From contig NZ_FRAC01000016.1 of the NCBI RefSeq assembly GCF_900142215.1, positions 93,117-157,116 of the forward strand: a stretch of DNA of 64,000 nt. Reading direction: 5' to 3'. Positions 9,566 through 17,520 of the stretch are shown here, piece after piece. Every line of letters starts with the position of its first letter. The first letter of the stretch is position 1. A model generated the notes under the pieces. That model saw nothing but the letters and a program-made list of their open reading frames with translations, was not told the DNA's origin and did no database searches. The translations under genes were made by a program, and so were the position numbers. The stretch comes from Anaerocolumna jejuensis DSM 15929. Its GTDB lineage: Bacteria > Bacillota > Clostridia > Lachnospirales > Lachnospiraceae.

Positions 9566-9594
9566 ATTATAAAGCCTACTCCTTAAAAAGTCAA
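9566..9594 (-). promoter_or_regulatory. Sigma-A promoter of the maltodextrin operon
   Basis: On the minus strand TTGACT and TATAAT are separated by exactly 17 bases, a near-consensus housekeeping promoter. The start point would fall inside the palindromic operator at 9542-9561, and the lacI ATG follows shortly after. Confidence 0.8.
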
Positions 9595-9615
9595 TACAGG
9601 TGTGTATTATTTCAC

Positions 9616-9653
9616 TTGACATATTCTTTACATTATTATTTCCACAATTTACA
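9616..9653 (+). promoter_or_regulatory. Candidate Pho box upstream of pstS
   Basis: TTGACA (9616), TTTACA (9627) and TTTACA (9648) repeat at 11 and 21 bases, i.e. in helical phase, resembling the direct TTHACA repeats bound by PhoP/PhoB. A weak -10 (TATAGT, 9685) follows. This fits phosphate-starvation control of pst but was judged by eye. Confidence 0.4.
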
Positions 9654-9742
9654 TTTGATGGTATTTATTTTTACTTACAGAGATTATAGTATGTTTGCAA
9701 TCAAATGAAATTAATAAAAAATAACAGGTAAGGAGAAGTATT

Positions 9743-11128
9743 ATGAAAAAGTTAGTATCATTGGTTTTATCTTTCGCATTAGCAATTTCTGTTTTTAACT
9801 ACCCTGCCACTACGGTATCTGCTTCATCGGCTGCCAGCGGAAATGTCGTATTATCCGGTTCGACCTCCGTTAATCCGCTTGTACAGGCGCTTGCAGAAGC
9901 CTTTATGAAAAAGAACCCCAGCATCAAAATCGTAGAACAAAATGTTACCGGTTCCGGAGCAGGTATTGCAGATGCAAAAAATGCTCAGAGCAATGTTGAT
10001 TTTGGTATGTCCAGCAGAAATCTGACAAGCGATGAAGCTGCTGTCTTAGAAAAAGTACAGATATGTATGGATGGACTTGCTGTTGTTGTAAATAAGAAGA
10101 ATCCCCTTAATGAGATTTCTCCCTCATTACTTTATAAAATCTATACCAGAGATTCTTCCGCACTGAATTGGAATCAGATCAGCGATTCTTATAAAACAAG
10201 CGTTAAGGTTGCTCCTTTCGGACGTGAAGCAGGCTCCGGTACAAGAAGCTGCTTTGAAGATTTCTTCAAGGCTGATTATGGCACAGCACTTCCCAGCGGC
10301 TATGATGTAAAGCTGGATGGCTCTCTTGCAAGCACAGGTGTTGTACAGACCTCCGTTCAGAATAATATCGGCGCTATCGGTTATATGTCACTTGGTGATA
10401 TGGATGACAAAAAGGTTAAGCCATTAAAAGTTGAAGGAGTTGAACCCTCCAAATATACAGTAGCAGACGGTACATATGCAATTAAAAGACCCTTCTTACT
10501 TGTTTATAATAAAACGACAAAAGTATCTCCCGCAGCACAGGCATTCTTAGATTTTATCTCCAGCGCAGACGGACAGAGCATCATCGACAAGATGGGCTTT
10601 GTTAAGAATAATCTTGTAAGAACAAAGGCAGACGGCCTTACCTTAAGCAGTACTTCCCTTAATGTAAAGCCCGGTTCCAGTGCAACCTTAAAGGCAACTG
10701 TTACACCTGCTGATACAGATAACAAGAAAGTAACCTATTCTTCCTCCAACAGCGCGGTTGCTACCGTTTCTTCAACAGGCGTAGTAAAGGGCATCAAGGC
10801 CGGAACAGCAGCCATTACCGTTAAGACAACTGATGGAACAGACATCAGCAAGACCTGCCTGGTTACAGTAGAAAATCCTGTTGCAAGCGTAAAACTGAAT
10901 AAGACCACTGCCAGCGTTAAGGTTGGAAAGACCGTAGCATTAAAGGCAGCCATCAATCCTTCCACCGCTTCCAACAAAACAGTTATCTGGAGCTCATCCA
11001 ATCCTTCCGTTGCAACTGTTTCCGTAACAGGTGTTGTGACAGGCAAGAAGGCAGGAAAGGTAAAGATTACGGTTACAACAGTAAGCGGCAAAAAGACAGC
11101 AAGCTGCAAGGTTACTGTTACCAAATAA
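9743..11128 (+). CDS. pstS: Phosphate-binding protein PstS with two C-terminal Ig-like (Big_2) domains
   Basis: Captures phosphate for the PstCAB importer. Residues 1-28 are a signal peptide ending ...TVSASSA with no lipobox cysteine, unlike most Gram-positive PstS. Residues about 32-290 are the phosphate-binding domain, with GSTSVNPLVQALAEAF, the TGSGAGIADA loop and GREAGSGTRSCFEDFF. Residues about 296-375 and 380-460 are two bacterial Ig-like group 2 repeats, each with the S-S-N-x-x-V-A-T-V-S and G-x-x-x-G-K/T motifs. Length (461) is about 160 more than a usual PstS. The Ig-like domains may hold the protein in the cell wall instead of a lipid (inference). A GGAG site precedes the ATG. Confidence 0.88.
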   Translation: MKKLVSLVLSFALAISVFNYPATTVSASSAASGNVVLSGSTSVNPLVQALAEAFMKKNPSIKIVEQNVTGSGAGIADAKNAQSNVDFGMSSRNLTSDEAAVLEKVQICMDGLAVVVNKKNPLNEISPSLLYKIYTRDSSALNWNQISDSYKTSVKVAPFGREAGSGTRSCFEDFFKADYGTALPSGYDVKLDGSLASTGVVQTSVQNNIGAIGYMSLGDMDDKKVKPLKVEGVEPSKYTVADGTYAIKRPFLLVYNKTTKVSPAAQAFLDFISSADGQSIIDKMGFVKNNLVRTKADGLTLSSTSLNVKPGSSATLKATVTPADTDNKKVTYSSSNSAVATVSSTGVVKGIKAGTAAITVKTTDGTDISKTCLVTVENPVASVKLNKTTASVKVGKTVALKAAINPSTASNKTVIWSSSNPSVATVSVTGVVTGKKAGKVKITVTTVSGKKTASCKVTVTK

Positions 11129-11163
11129 AGCTTAGAAATATTCTTGAAATTCTTAATAGAGAG

Positions 11164-11205
11164 AACTGACCTTGTCACTGCAATTTTGCAGTGGCAATAT
11201 CAGTT
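11164..11205 (+). promoter_or_regulatory. Intercistronic hairpin pstS-pstC
   Basis: The inner arms ttgtcactgca and tgcagtggcaa pair around an attt loop, and the outer arms aactga and tcagtt extend the stem. There is no T-run. It ends just before the AAAGGAG site of pstC, so it may set the PstS to PstC ratio through RNA processing or partial attenuation. Confidence 0.55.
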
Positions 11206-11217
11206 TAAAGGAGAAGG

Positions 11218-12096
11218 ATGAAGACACAAAAAGTTTATATCTATAACAATATTTTTAAGGCAATTGTCTTTTTCTTTGCTTTTATTACTGTGCTATCCGT
11301 TATTTTAATCGGAGTGTTCATGGTCATAAACGGCGGTCCCAGTATTGCCAGGGTGGGACTGAAGGACTTCCTGTTAGGCAAGGTCTGGAATTCGGCAAAT
11401 GAACCTCCCCAATACGGCATATTGGCATTTATATTATCTTCTTTCTATTCCACTTTTTTTACGGTCTTAATAGCGGTCCCAATCTCTATTCTGGTAGCTC
11501 TGGCCATCGGCCAGCTTATGCCAAAAGGACTTGGAACAATTATCAGGTCAGTTATCAGCCTGCTTGCAGGAATTCCCTCGGTTATCTACGGCTTTCTCGG
11601 AATTATTTTCATTGTTCCCATTGTGCAGATGCTGTTCAATCTTTCGTCGGGCCTGACCATGCTTTCTTCTGTCATCGTCCTGATCATTATGACCCTTCCG
11701 ACCATTATCAGCGTCAGTGAGACCAGTATCAATGCCGTGGACAAAGGCTATATGGAAGCTGCTTTTGCCCTGGGTGTCCGTAAGGAATATGCGTTATTTA
11801 CCATTGTTTTACCTGCGGCGAAATCGGGAATTATGGCTGCGGTATTACTTGGTGTGGGCAGGGCAATCGGAGAAACCATGGCAGTTATGATGGTGGCCGG
11901 AAACATCCCACAGATGCCCTCCATGCTAAAGCCTGCACGCTTCCTGACAACTGCAATTGTGACGGAAATGTCCTATGCCACAGAACAAACCAGAGGAGTA
12001 TTGATTGGAATAGGTCTGGTCCTGTTTGTATTTATTTTTATTATCAATTCCATCTTCCATATTTTTATGAAAAGGGCTGGTGCTCAAAATGGCTAA
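11218..12096 (+). CDS. pstC: Phosphate ABC transporter permease PstC
   Basis: Membrane subunit of the Pst importer. The 292 residues carry about six membrane segments, the conserved GIPSVIYGFLGI motif and the ATPase-docking region MEAAFALGVRKEYALFTIVLP, followed by GRAIGETMAVMMVAG. The start ATG has an AAAGGAGAAGG site. The 3' end overlaps the pstA start. Operon order pstS-C-A-B is the standard one. Confidence 0.93.
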   Translation: MKTQKVYIYNNIFKAIVFFFAFITVLSVILIGVFMVINGGPSIARVGLKDFLLGKVWNSANEPPQYGILAFILSSFYSTFFTVLIAVPISILVALAIGQLMPKGLGTIIRSVISLLAGIPSVIYGFLGIIFIVPIVQMLFNLSSGLTMLSSVIVLIIMTLPTIISVSETSINAVDKGYMEAAFALGVRKEYALFTIVLPAAKSGIMAAVLLGVGRAIGETMAVMMVAGNIPQMPSMLKPARFLTTAIVTEMSYATEQTRGVLIGIGLVLFVFIFIINSIFHIFMKRAGAQNG

Positions 12097-12970
12097 TACT
12101 ACCTATGAAAAACGCATAAGGCCGGGAATTATAGCCGTCAGGGCCTTGATTTATACGGTGACTGCAATTGTGGTCGCTTTAGTTGTTGCAATAATTGCCT
12201 ATTTGATTATAAAGGGCTTACCCTATATTAACCGGGATTTTTTGTTTAAGGCGCCTTCCCGTCTGGATGAGACCTACGGGATAGCACCTATGATTATAAA
12301 TACCCTGTATATTGTCCTGCTTTCCCTGATTGTCTCCATACCCCTTGGTATCGGAACGGCAATATACCTTGCTGAATATTCAAAGCCCGGTAAGATAATA
12401 TCCGCTATCCGGTTCTCTATTGAAATTCTCGCAGGAATTCCTTCCATCGTATACGGCTTGTTTGGACTGGCATTTTTTATTAATGCATTAAAGGCCGGAA
12501 GCAGCGGCGGTTCTATGATAGCGGGAGCCCTGACCTGTACGCTGATTGTTCTTCCCACAATGATTCGTACCACGGAAGAAGCCCTGCTGCAGGTAAATCC
12601 GACCTACCGTGAAGCGGCATTTTCCCTGGGAGCCTCCAAGCTTCATATTATTCGTACGGTTTTGCTGCCCTGCGCACTTCCGGGCATTGTTGTTGCCATT
12701 ATTTTAAGCATCGGCCGAATTGTCAGTGAGTCGGCGGCACTTCTCTATACGGCAGGTGTGGATTATACCATGCCTTCCAATGTGGTAAAGCACATAACAG
12801 AGCCGGGGGCAGGCCTTACGGTACAGCTGTACTTATATGCGACAGAGGGCGGATCTCCTGACTGGGTGCCCTATGCCATGGCTGCCGTATTAATGATTCT
12901 GGTATTTGTCATTAACCTCACGGCCAATATTATTGCAGGACTATTCAAAAAGAAAGTGAGCATCAACTAA
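12080..12970 (+). CDS. pstA: Phosphate ABC transporter permease PstA
   Basis: Second membrane subunit of the Pst importer (about 296 residues, six membrane segments). GIPSIVYGLFGL and YREAAFSLGASKLHIIRTVLLP match the PstA family. The start is either GTG at 12080 (3 bases after AAAGGG) or ATG at 12089; spacing does not decide. Both overlap the pstC end, and the stop overlaps the pstB start codon (TAATG), so translation is coupled along the operon. Confidence 0.92.
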   Translation: MLKMANTTYEKRIRPGIIAVRALIYTVTAIVVALVVAIIAYLIIKGLPYINRDFLFKAPSRLDETYGIAPMIINTLYIVLLSLIVSIPLGIGTAIYLAEYSKPGKIISAIRFSIEILAGIPSIVYGLFGLAFFINALKAGSSGGSMIAGALTCTLIVLPTMIRTTEEALLQVNPTYREAAFSLGASKLHIIRTVLLPCALPGIVVAIILSIGRIVSESAALLYTAGVDYTMPSNVVKHITEPGAGLTVQLYLYATEGGSPDWVPYAMAAVLMILVFVINLTANIIAGLFKKKVSIN

Positions 12971-13719
12971 TGGGTATTATTACAACAAAGGATTTAAACC
13001 TCTATTACGGGGATAAACAGGCAATAAACAGTATCAACATGGATATCGAAAAGAATAAGATTACGGCCTTGATCGGTCCCTCCGGCTGCGGTAAGACCAC
13101 CTTTTTAAAGACCTTGAACCGTATGAATGATACAATACCGAACTGCAAAATTACAGGGGAAGTAATTTATGACGGTATCAATATTTATGACAGTAAAATT
13201 GACCCCATGCTGATACGCAAAAAGATTGGCATGGTATTTCAAAAGCCCAATCCCTTTCCTATGAGTATTTATGATAACATCGCCTATGCTCCCAAATACC
13301 ACGGAAAAAAGAAAAGAGAGCTGGATGAAATCGTAGAAAGCAGCTTAAAGGCGGCGGCCCTTTGGGATGAGGTGGGGGACCGTCTTAAAAAAAGTGCCCT
13401 GTCTCTTTCCGGCGGGCAGCAGCAGCGGCTTTGCATAGCCAGGACCATTGCCCTTAACCCGGAAGTGATACTGATGGATGAGGCCACCAGTGCTCTGGAC
13501 CCTATATCCACCTATAAAATCGAGGACTTAATGGGAGAACTGAAAAAAACCTATACCGTTGTTATTGTTACCCATAATATGCAGCAGGCATCACGTATAG
13601 CGGATAAGACCGCCTTCTTTTTGCTGGGCGATCTGGTTGAGTATGATACCACGGAAAATATCTTTGTAAACCCCAAGAATAAGAAAACCTTGGATTACGT
13701 GAGCGGACATTTTGGTTGA
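12970..13719 (+). CDS. pstB: Phosphate ABC transporter ATPase PstB
   Basis: Energises PstCA by ATP hydrolysis on the cytoplasmic face. Walker A GPSGCGKT lies at residues 36-43, the signature LSGGQQQRLCIARTIA near 150, Walker B VILMDEATSALD, and the switch His in IVTHNMQQA. Length (249) is normal. No phoU follows, whereas many pst operons end with it; the next gene is gdhA. Transcription probably ends at the weak hairpin at 13823. Confidence 0.95.
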   Translation: MGIITTKDLNLYYGDKQAINSINMDIEKNKITALIGPSGCGKTTFLKTLNRMNDTIPNCKITGEVIYDGINIYDSKIDPMLIRKKIGMVFQKPNPFPMSIYDNIAYAPKYHGKKKRELDEIVESSLKAAALWDEVGDRLKKSALSLSGGQQQRLCIARTIALNPEVILMDEATSALDPISTYKIEDLMGELKKTYTVVIVTHNMQQASRIADKTAFFLLGDLVEYDTTENIFVNPKNKKTLDYVSGHFG

Positions 13720-13785
13720 TGAAAGGTTTGATTTTTATTAAATGAATGCGTTAAAGCAAAAAAGTGTAAGAAGGAATTGATATGC

Positions 13786-13813
13786 CATACATAATAATGT
13801 ATAATTATGTATG
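13786..13813. promoter_or_regulatory. Perfect inverted repeat upstream of gdhA
   Basis: The arms catacataat (13786-13795) and attatgtatg (13804-13813) are exact inverted repeats around 8 bases. The sequence is AT-rich and fits either a regulator-binding site for gdhA or an RNA stem. No known consensus is recognised. Confidence 0.45.
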
Positions 13814-13822
13814 AGCGAGGCC

Positions 13823-13852
13823 AGGGGCAACTAAATTCTTTTGTTACCCTTT
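13823..13852 (+). terminator. Weak terminator of the pst operon
   Basis: The arms aggggcaac and gttaccctt pair with one mismatch and one wobble, followed by a T-rich stretch (ttaatttta). The hairpin is weak, so read-through into gdhA is possible. Confidence 0.4.
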
Positions 13853-13984
13853 TAATTTTATGCAATGATATGCAATCCGGCTTTTAAGCTTAGGATGTAT
13901 GAAAATATGACAGAGAGGGCCACAGATTCTTCATACAGCCTTATAGTGGCGGTACCGCAAAGGGGCGGTAAACGAGGAAGAAGC

Positions 13985-15319
13985 ATGGATTATATAAATG
14001 AAGTGATAGAAATGGTAATTCGTAAAAATCCTTCCGAATATGAATTTCATCAGGCAGTAAAGGAGGTATTGGAATCCTTACGTCCAGTGGTGGAAGCCAA
14101 CGAAGAAAAATATCGCAGAGAAGCATTATTGGAAAGGCTGGTTGAACCGGACAGGCAGATTATTTTCAGGGTACCCTGGGTGGATGATACCGGAAGGGTG
14201 CAGGTAAATACCGGCTACCGTGTTCAGTTCAACAATGCCATCGGACCCTATAAGGGCGGATTGAGACTTCATCCGTCAGTCAACAAGGGAATAATTAAGT
14301 TTCTTGGCTTTGAGCAGATATTAAAAAATTCCCTGACCGGACTTCCCATTGGCGGAGCCAAGGGTGGAGCGGATTTTGACCCCAAGGGAAAGTCTGACCG
14401 TGAAGTATTGGCTTTCTGCAAAAGCTTCATGACAGAGCTGTACAAATATATTGGTGCCGATACGGATGTGCCTGCCGGAGATATTGGAACAGGCGCCAGG
14501 GAAATCGGCTACCTCTATGGACAGTATAAGAAGATCAGAGGTACTTATGAGGGTGTACTTACAGGAAAGGGCCTGACCTACGGCGGTTCCCTTGTCCGAA
14601 CAGAAGCAACAGGATTTGGACTTATATACCTTACCGAAGAAATGCTGAAGGCCCATGGGCATTCTTTGGCAGGGAAGACAGTGGCTGTTTCCGGTGCAGG
14701 TAATGTGGCAATTTATGCCGTGCAGAAGGCAGCGGAGCTGGGTGCCAGGGTCGTAACCGTAAGTGATTCCAATGGATGGATATATGATAAGGACGGAATT
14801 GATCTGGAAGTCCTAAAAGAAATCAAGGAAGTAAGAAGGGAAAGGCTGACGGAGTACGTTAAATTCCGCCCGGATGCAAAGTACACCCAGGGAAAGGGCC
14901 TTTGGACAGTAAAGTGTGATATCGCACTTCCCTGTGCCACCCAAAATGAATTACTGCTGGAGGATGCAAAGGCTTTGGCAGCTAATGGCTGTATTGCAGT
15001 TGCTGAAGGAGCCAATATGCCTACGGATCTGGAAGCCACAAAATACCTCCAGGAAAACGGTATTCTCTTCGCTCCCGGTAAAGCGGCCAATGCCGGAGGT
15101 GTTGCAACTTCCGCACTGGAGATGTCACAAAACAGTGAAAGGCTCAGCTGGAGCTTTGAAGAAGTGGACGAAAAGTTAAAGCGGATAATGAAAAATATTT
15201 TCCATAACATGTCGGAAGCGGCAAAGGAGTACCACGCAGAAGGAAATTATGTGCTGGGAGCCAATATTGCAGGCTTTTTAAAGGTTTCAGAGGCCATGAT
15301 GGCTCAGGGAATCTGGTAA
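13985..15319 (+). CDS. gdhA: Glutamate dehydrogenase, hexameric type
   Basis: Interconverts 2-oxoglutarate plus ammonia and glutamate, in the cytoplasm. The frame is open from 13865, but the ATG at 13985 (MDYINEVIEMV, preceded by GAGGAAG) gives 444 residues, the normal length of small hexameric GDH. Visible motifs are the substrate region PYKGGLRLHPSV, LPIGGAKGGADFDPKGKS with the catalytic Lys, VPAGDIGTGAREIG, and the Rossmann loop SGAGNVAIYAVQKAAELGA. The usual GGGKGG reads GGAKGG here. NADP use is likely by family but not proved. A clear terminator follows. Confidence 0.95.
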   Translation: MDYINEVIEMVIRKNPSEYEFHQAVKEVLESLRPVVEANEEKYRREALLERLVEPDRQIIFRVPWVDDTGRVQVNTGYRVQFNNAIGPYKGGLRLHPSVNKGIIKFLGFEQILKNSLTGLPIGGAKGGADFDPKGKSDREVLAFCKSFMTELYKYIGADTDVPAGDIGTGAREIGYLYGQYKKIRGTYEGVLTGKGLTYGGSLVRTEATGFGLIYLTEEMLKAHGHSLAGKTVAVSGAGNVAIYAVQKAAELGARVVTVSDSNGWIYDKDGIDLEVLKEIKEVRRERLTEYVKFRPDAKYTQGKGLWTVKCDIALPCATQNELLLEDAKALAANGCIAVAEGANMPTDLEATKYLQENGILFAPGKAANAGGVATSALEMSQNSERLSWSFEEVDEKLKRIMKNIFHNMSEAAKEYHAEGNYVLGANIAGFLKVSEAMMAQGIW

Positions 15320-15326
15320 ATGGGAA

Positions 15327-15372
15327 GGGGATACAGGGTCTGGTAAGGCCTTGTATCCTCTTCTTTTATTTT
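15327..15372 (+). terminator. Rho-independent terminator of gdhA
   Basis: The arms ggggatacaggg and ccttgtatcctc pair with wobbles, followed by ttcttttatttt. It ends the gdhA transcript. Confidence 0.8.
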
Positions 15373-15482
15373 GGGGATATTCTAACAGTTCTCCGGATAG
15401 CTTACCCTTCTCATTTTATCCAAAAGTATTTAAGCAGTTATTATCCGATTTAGCTGTATATGTTGAATTTAGCTTTTTCCAT

Positions 15483-15539
15483 TTCCAGGTATAAAAAGGC
15501 TTGAATATTTGGCTTTTTTATACCTGGAAGCGTTTTAAA
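15483..15539. promoter_or_regulatory. Long perfect stem upstream of the LytTR regulator
   Basis: The arms ttccaggtataaaaa (15483-15497) and tttttatacctggaa (15525-15539) are perfectly complementary over 15 bp, with further G-C and wobble pairs inside. It lies about 100 bases upstream of the response-regulator start in a gene-free stretch (15373-15641). A stem with almost the same arms lies at 26849-26907. It may be an attenuator, regulator site or a small repeat element. Confidence 0.5.
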
Positions 15540-15641
15540 AAACTTATTTCAACTTATATATTTACATCGTTCTATCTTATCAAATATAATGATAAAACAG
15601 AGCAGGTGTATCATAGGAAATACAAAAACGGGAGATGTATG

Positions 15642-16352
15642 ATGAGAATTGCATTTTGTGATGACGAGAAAAGCCAGTCTATCTTTCTGAAAGACCTGAC
15701 AGATAAATGGGAAAAGCTATCGGGAAAGAGCTGTGACATTACCGTGTATACCAGCGCAGAGGAAATGCTCTTTGAAAATACAGGGTCCTTTTCCTTTGAT
15801 TTTATCATTCTGGATATTGAGCTGGACAGGATGAACGGAATTGATCTGGCAAGAGAGATTCGAAACACGGACAAGCAGGTAACCATAGCTTTTTTATCAA
15901 ACAGCAGGGAGTATGTATTTGAAGGCTATGAAGTAGGGGCCGTCAGATACCTCATGAAGCCTCTGACAAAGCAGCAGCTTTTTCCCCTGCTTACGATGGT
16001 ACAAAAATCCCTGGAGGAGGAGAAAAGCTATATTATTGTTGGAAATGAAAGAGAGAAACATAAGCTTTTGGTGAAGGATATCAGCTATGTGGAAGCTCTC
16101 GGGCATTATATTATAATCCATATGGCGGACAGAAGCCTTGAGGTAAAGAAAAATATGAATGAGATAGCAAAGGAGTTTGGCGGGGACTTTATCACGACTC
16201 ACAGAAGCTATCTGGTAAATATAAGCTGGATAGAGCGGATAACCAGGACGGACTGTTTCCTAAGCGGTGGAGAGAAGGTCCCAATCAGCAGAAACTCCTA
16301 TGAGTCAGTGAATCAGGCCTTTATCAGCTATTACAAAGGAGGAGAATTTTGA
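15642..16352 (+). CDS. LytTR-family response regulator
   Basis: Transcription factor of the AgrA/LytR type, paired with the kinase gene that follows. The frame opens at 15501, but MRIAFCDDEKS is the true receiver start; the ATG at 15642 (or 15639) has a GGGAG site. The receiver has acidic Asp7/Asp8, phospho-acceptor Asp58 in FIILDIELD, and YLMKPLT with the conserved Lys. The C-terminal half is a LytTR DNA-binding domain (ALGHYIIIHM, THRSYLVNISWIERI). The stop overlaps the kinase start by 4 bases. The probable targets are the ABC exporter genes downstream (context). Confidence 0.88.
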   Translation: MRIAFCDDEKSQSIFLKDLTDKWEKLSGKSCDITVYTSAEEMLFENTGSFSFDFIILDIELDRMNGIDLAREIRNTDKQVTIAFLSNSREYVFEGYEVGAVRYLMKPLTKQQLFPLLTMVQKSLEEEKSYIIVGNEREKHKLLVKDISYVEALGHYIIIHMADRSLEVKKNMNEIAKEFGGDFITTHRSYLVNISWIERITRTDCFLSGGEKVPISRNSYESVNQAFISYYKGGEF

Positions 16353-17365
16353 TTTCAGTTTGTCTTGAAGTTTTCCCGGTGGTTATGATGGCCCTATTTC
16401 TCTTCCTAAGGCAGCTCAGAAATAAAAAGACCCTGTCATCTGTTCCGGTTATAACAGCAGGGATATGGTGGGGAATTGCTTATCTTTACAGCAAGGGTAT
16501 CGCAAGTATCCTGACCCTGGTTATTTTAGAGCTGTTTTCTTTTGAGGTGCATCAGGTAAGAAACCGTAAGATGTCTTTTTTATATCATGGGCTCTTCTTT
16601 CTGGTAACTGCGGTTATCACGGTGAATGGGCTATTTATTCCAGGCAGCAGGGTATTCAGTGAATACACCCTTCTGCTGCTGGTTTTTTTAACGGAAAGCA
16701 GTGGATATTATCTGAGAAAGACCTATGAAGAAAGTGCAGTCCAGTTTCAGAACCAGCTCTTAACAAAACAGGTAAACGAAGTGCAGAATATCTATATGAC
16801 TATGAGAGGATGGCGGCACGACTATCATAATCACCTGCAGACCCTGAAGGCACTTTTAAAAGTAAATCAGGCAGAGGAAGCTAGAGGGTATCTTGACAGG
16901 CTGGAAAATGACCTGGACAGCATCAATTATCTGATAGAATCGGGCAATGTCAATCTGGATGCCATTCTGAATTCTAAGCTTTCCCTTGCCCTAAAGGATG
17001 AGATAGAAATTCATTATAAGGCAGAGGTGCCCAAAGACCTGACTGTGTCAGATATTGACCTGTGCGTACTGATTGGAAATCTGATAGACAATGCGGTGGA
17101 ATCCTGCGGTAAAATGGCAGAACAGGATGGAAAAAAATTTATCCGGCTTTATGTCGGAGTGCTGAAAAAGCAGCTTTATATTTCCGTTACCAATGCCACC
17201 AATGAAGTGATAAGAAAGCTGGACGAAGACTACATTACAACAAAGCGGGGAAATCACGGACACGGACTTAAACGCATTAATAACATTGTGGAAAAATATG
17301 AGGGATATATAAACAGAAAAAATGAACCGGGAGTATTTGTGACAGAAATCATGCTTCCTCTCTAA
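16349..17365 (+). CDS. GHKL-family sensor histidine kinase (AgrC-like)
   Basis: Membrane sensor that phosphorylates the LytTR regulator. It starts at TTG 16349, decided by the AAAGGAGGAG site and the 4-base overlap with the regulator stop. Residues 1-120 hold four or five hydrophobic segments with no large extracellular domain, as in peptide-sensing AgrC-like kinases. His157 lies in WRHDYHNHLQTL. The ATPase part has the N box NLIDNAVESC and G box GNHGHGLKRI. No pheromone precursor gene is seen next to it, so the signal is unknown. A strong terminator follows. Confidence 0.87.
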   Translation: MISVCLEVFPVVMMALFLFLRQLRNKKTLSSVPVITAGIWWGIAYLYSKGIASILTLVILELFSFEVHQVRNRKMSFLYHGLFFLVTAVITVNGLFIPGSRVFSEYTLLLLVFLTESSGYYLRKTYEESAVQFQNQLLTKQVNEVQNIYMTMRGWRHDYHNHLQTLKALLKVNQAEEARGYLDRLENDLDSINYLIESGNVNLDAILNSKLSLALKDEIEIHYKAEVPKDLTVSDIDLCVLIGNLIDNAVESCGKMAEQDGKKFIRLYVGVLKKQLYISVTNATNEVIRKLDEDYITTKRGNHGHGLKRINNIVEKYEGYINRKNEPGVFVTEIMLPL

Positions 17366-17378
17366 AGAGTCTACCACT

Positions 17379-17413
17379 CGTGCACGGAATATTGCTATTC
17401 GTGCACTTTTTTT
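17379..17413 (+). terminator. Rho-independent terminator after the two-component genes
   Basis: The arms gtgcacg and cgtgcac are followed by seven Ts. It separates the two-component transcript from the ABC transporter genes. Confidence 0.85.
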
Positions 17414-17520
17414 AAACAAAGCGGCAAAAGGTGATATATTACTGACATTGATTATTCAAAGAAATTTTACAGGGAGCAGATTTTTCCTGAATTCAAAGGA
17501 TTAGTAAAAGGAGTGTGTAT

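Noticed and set aside
8895..9572. Long plus-strand frame opposite lacI
   Set aside because: It is antisense to a clear LacI-family gene and crosses its operator region; no ribosome binding site or motif.
15370..15450. CAGTT repeats as LytTR binding sites
   Set aside because: The two copies are 48 bases apart, not the 20-23 expected for a LytTR direct repeat.
15460..15504. 14-codon frame (MLNLAFSISRYKKA) as a signal-peptide precursor for the AgrC-like kinase
   Set aside because: No ribosome binding site, no processing motif, and it overlaps the long hairpin.
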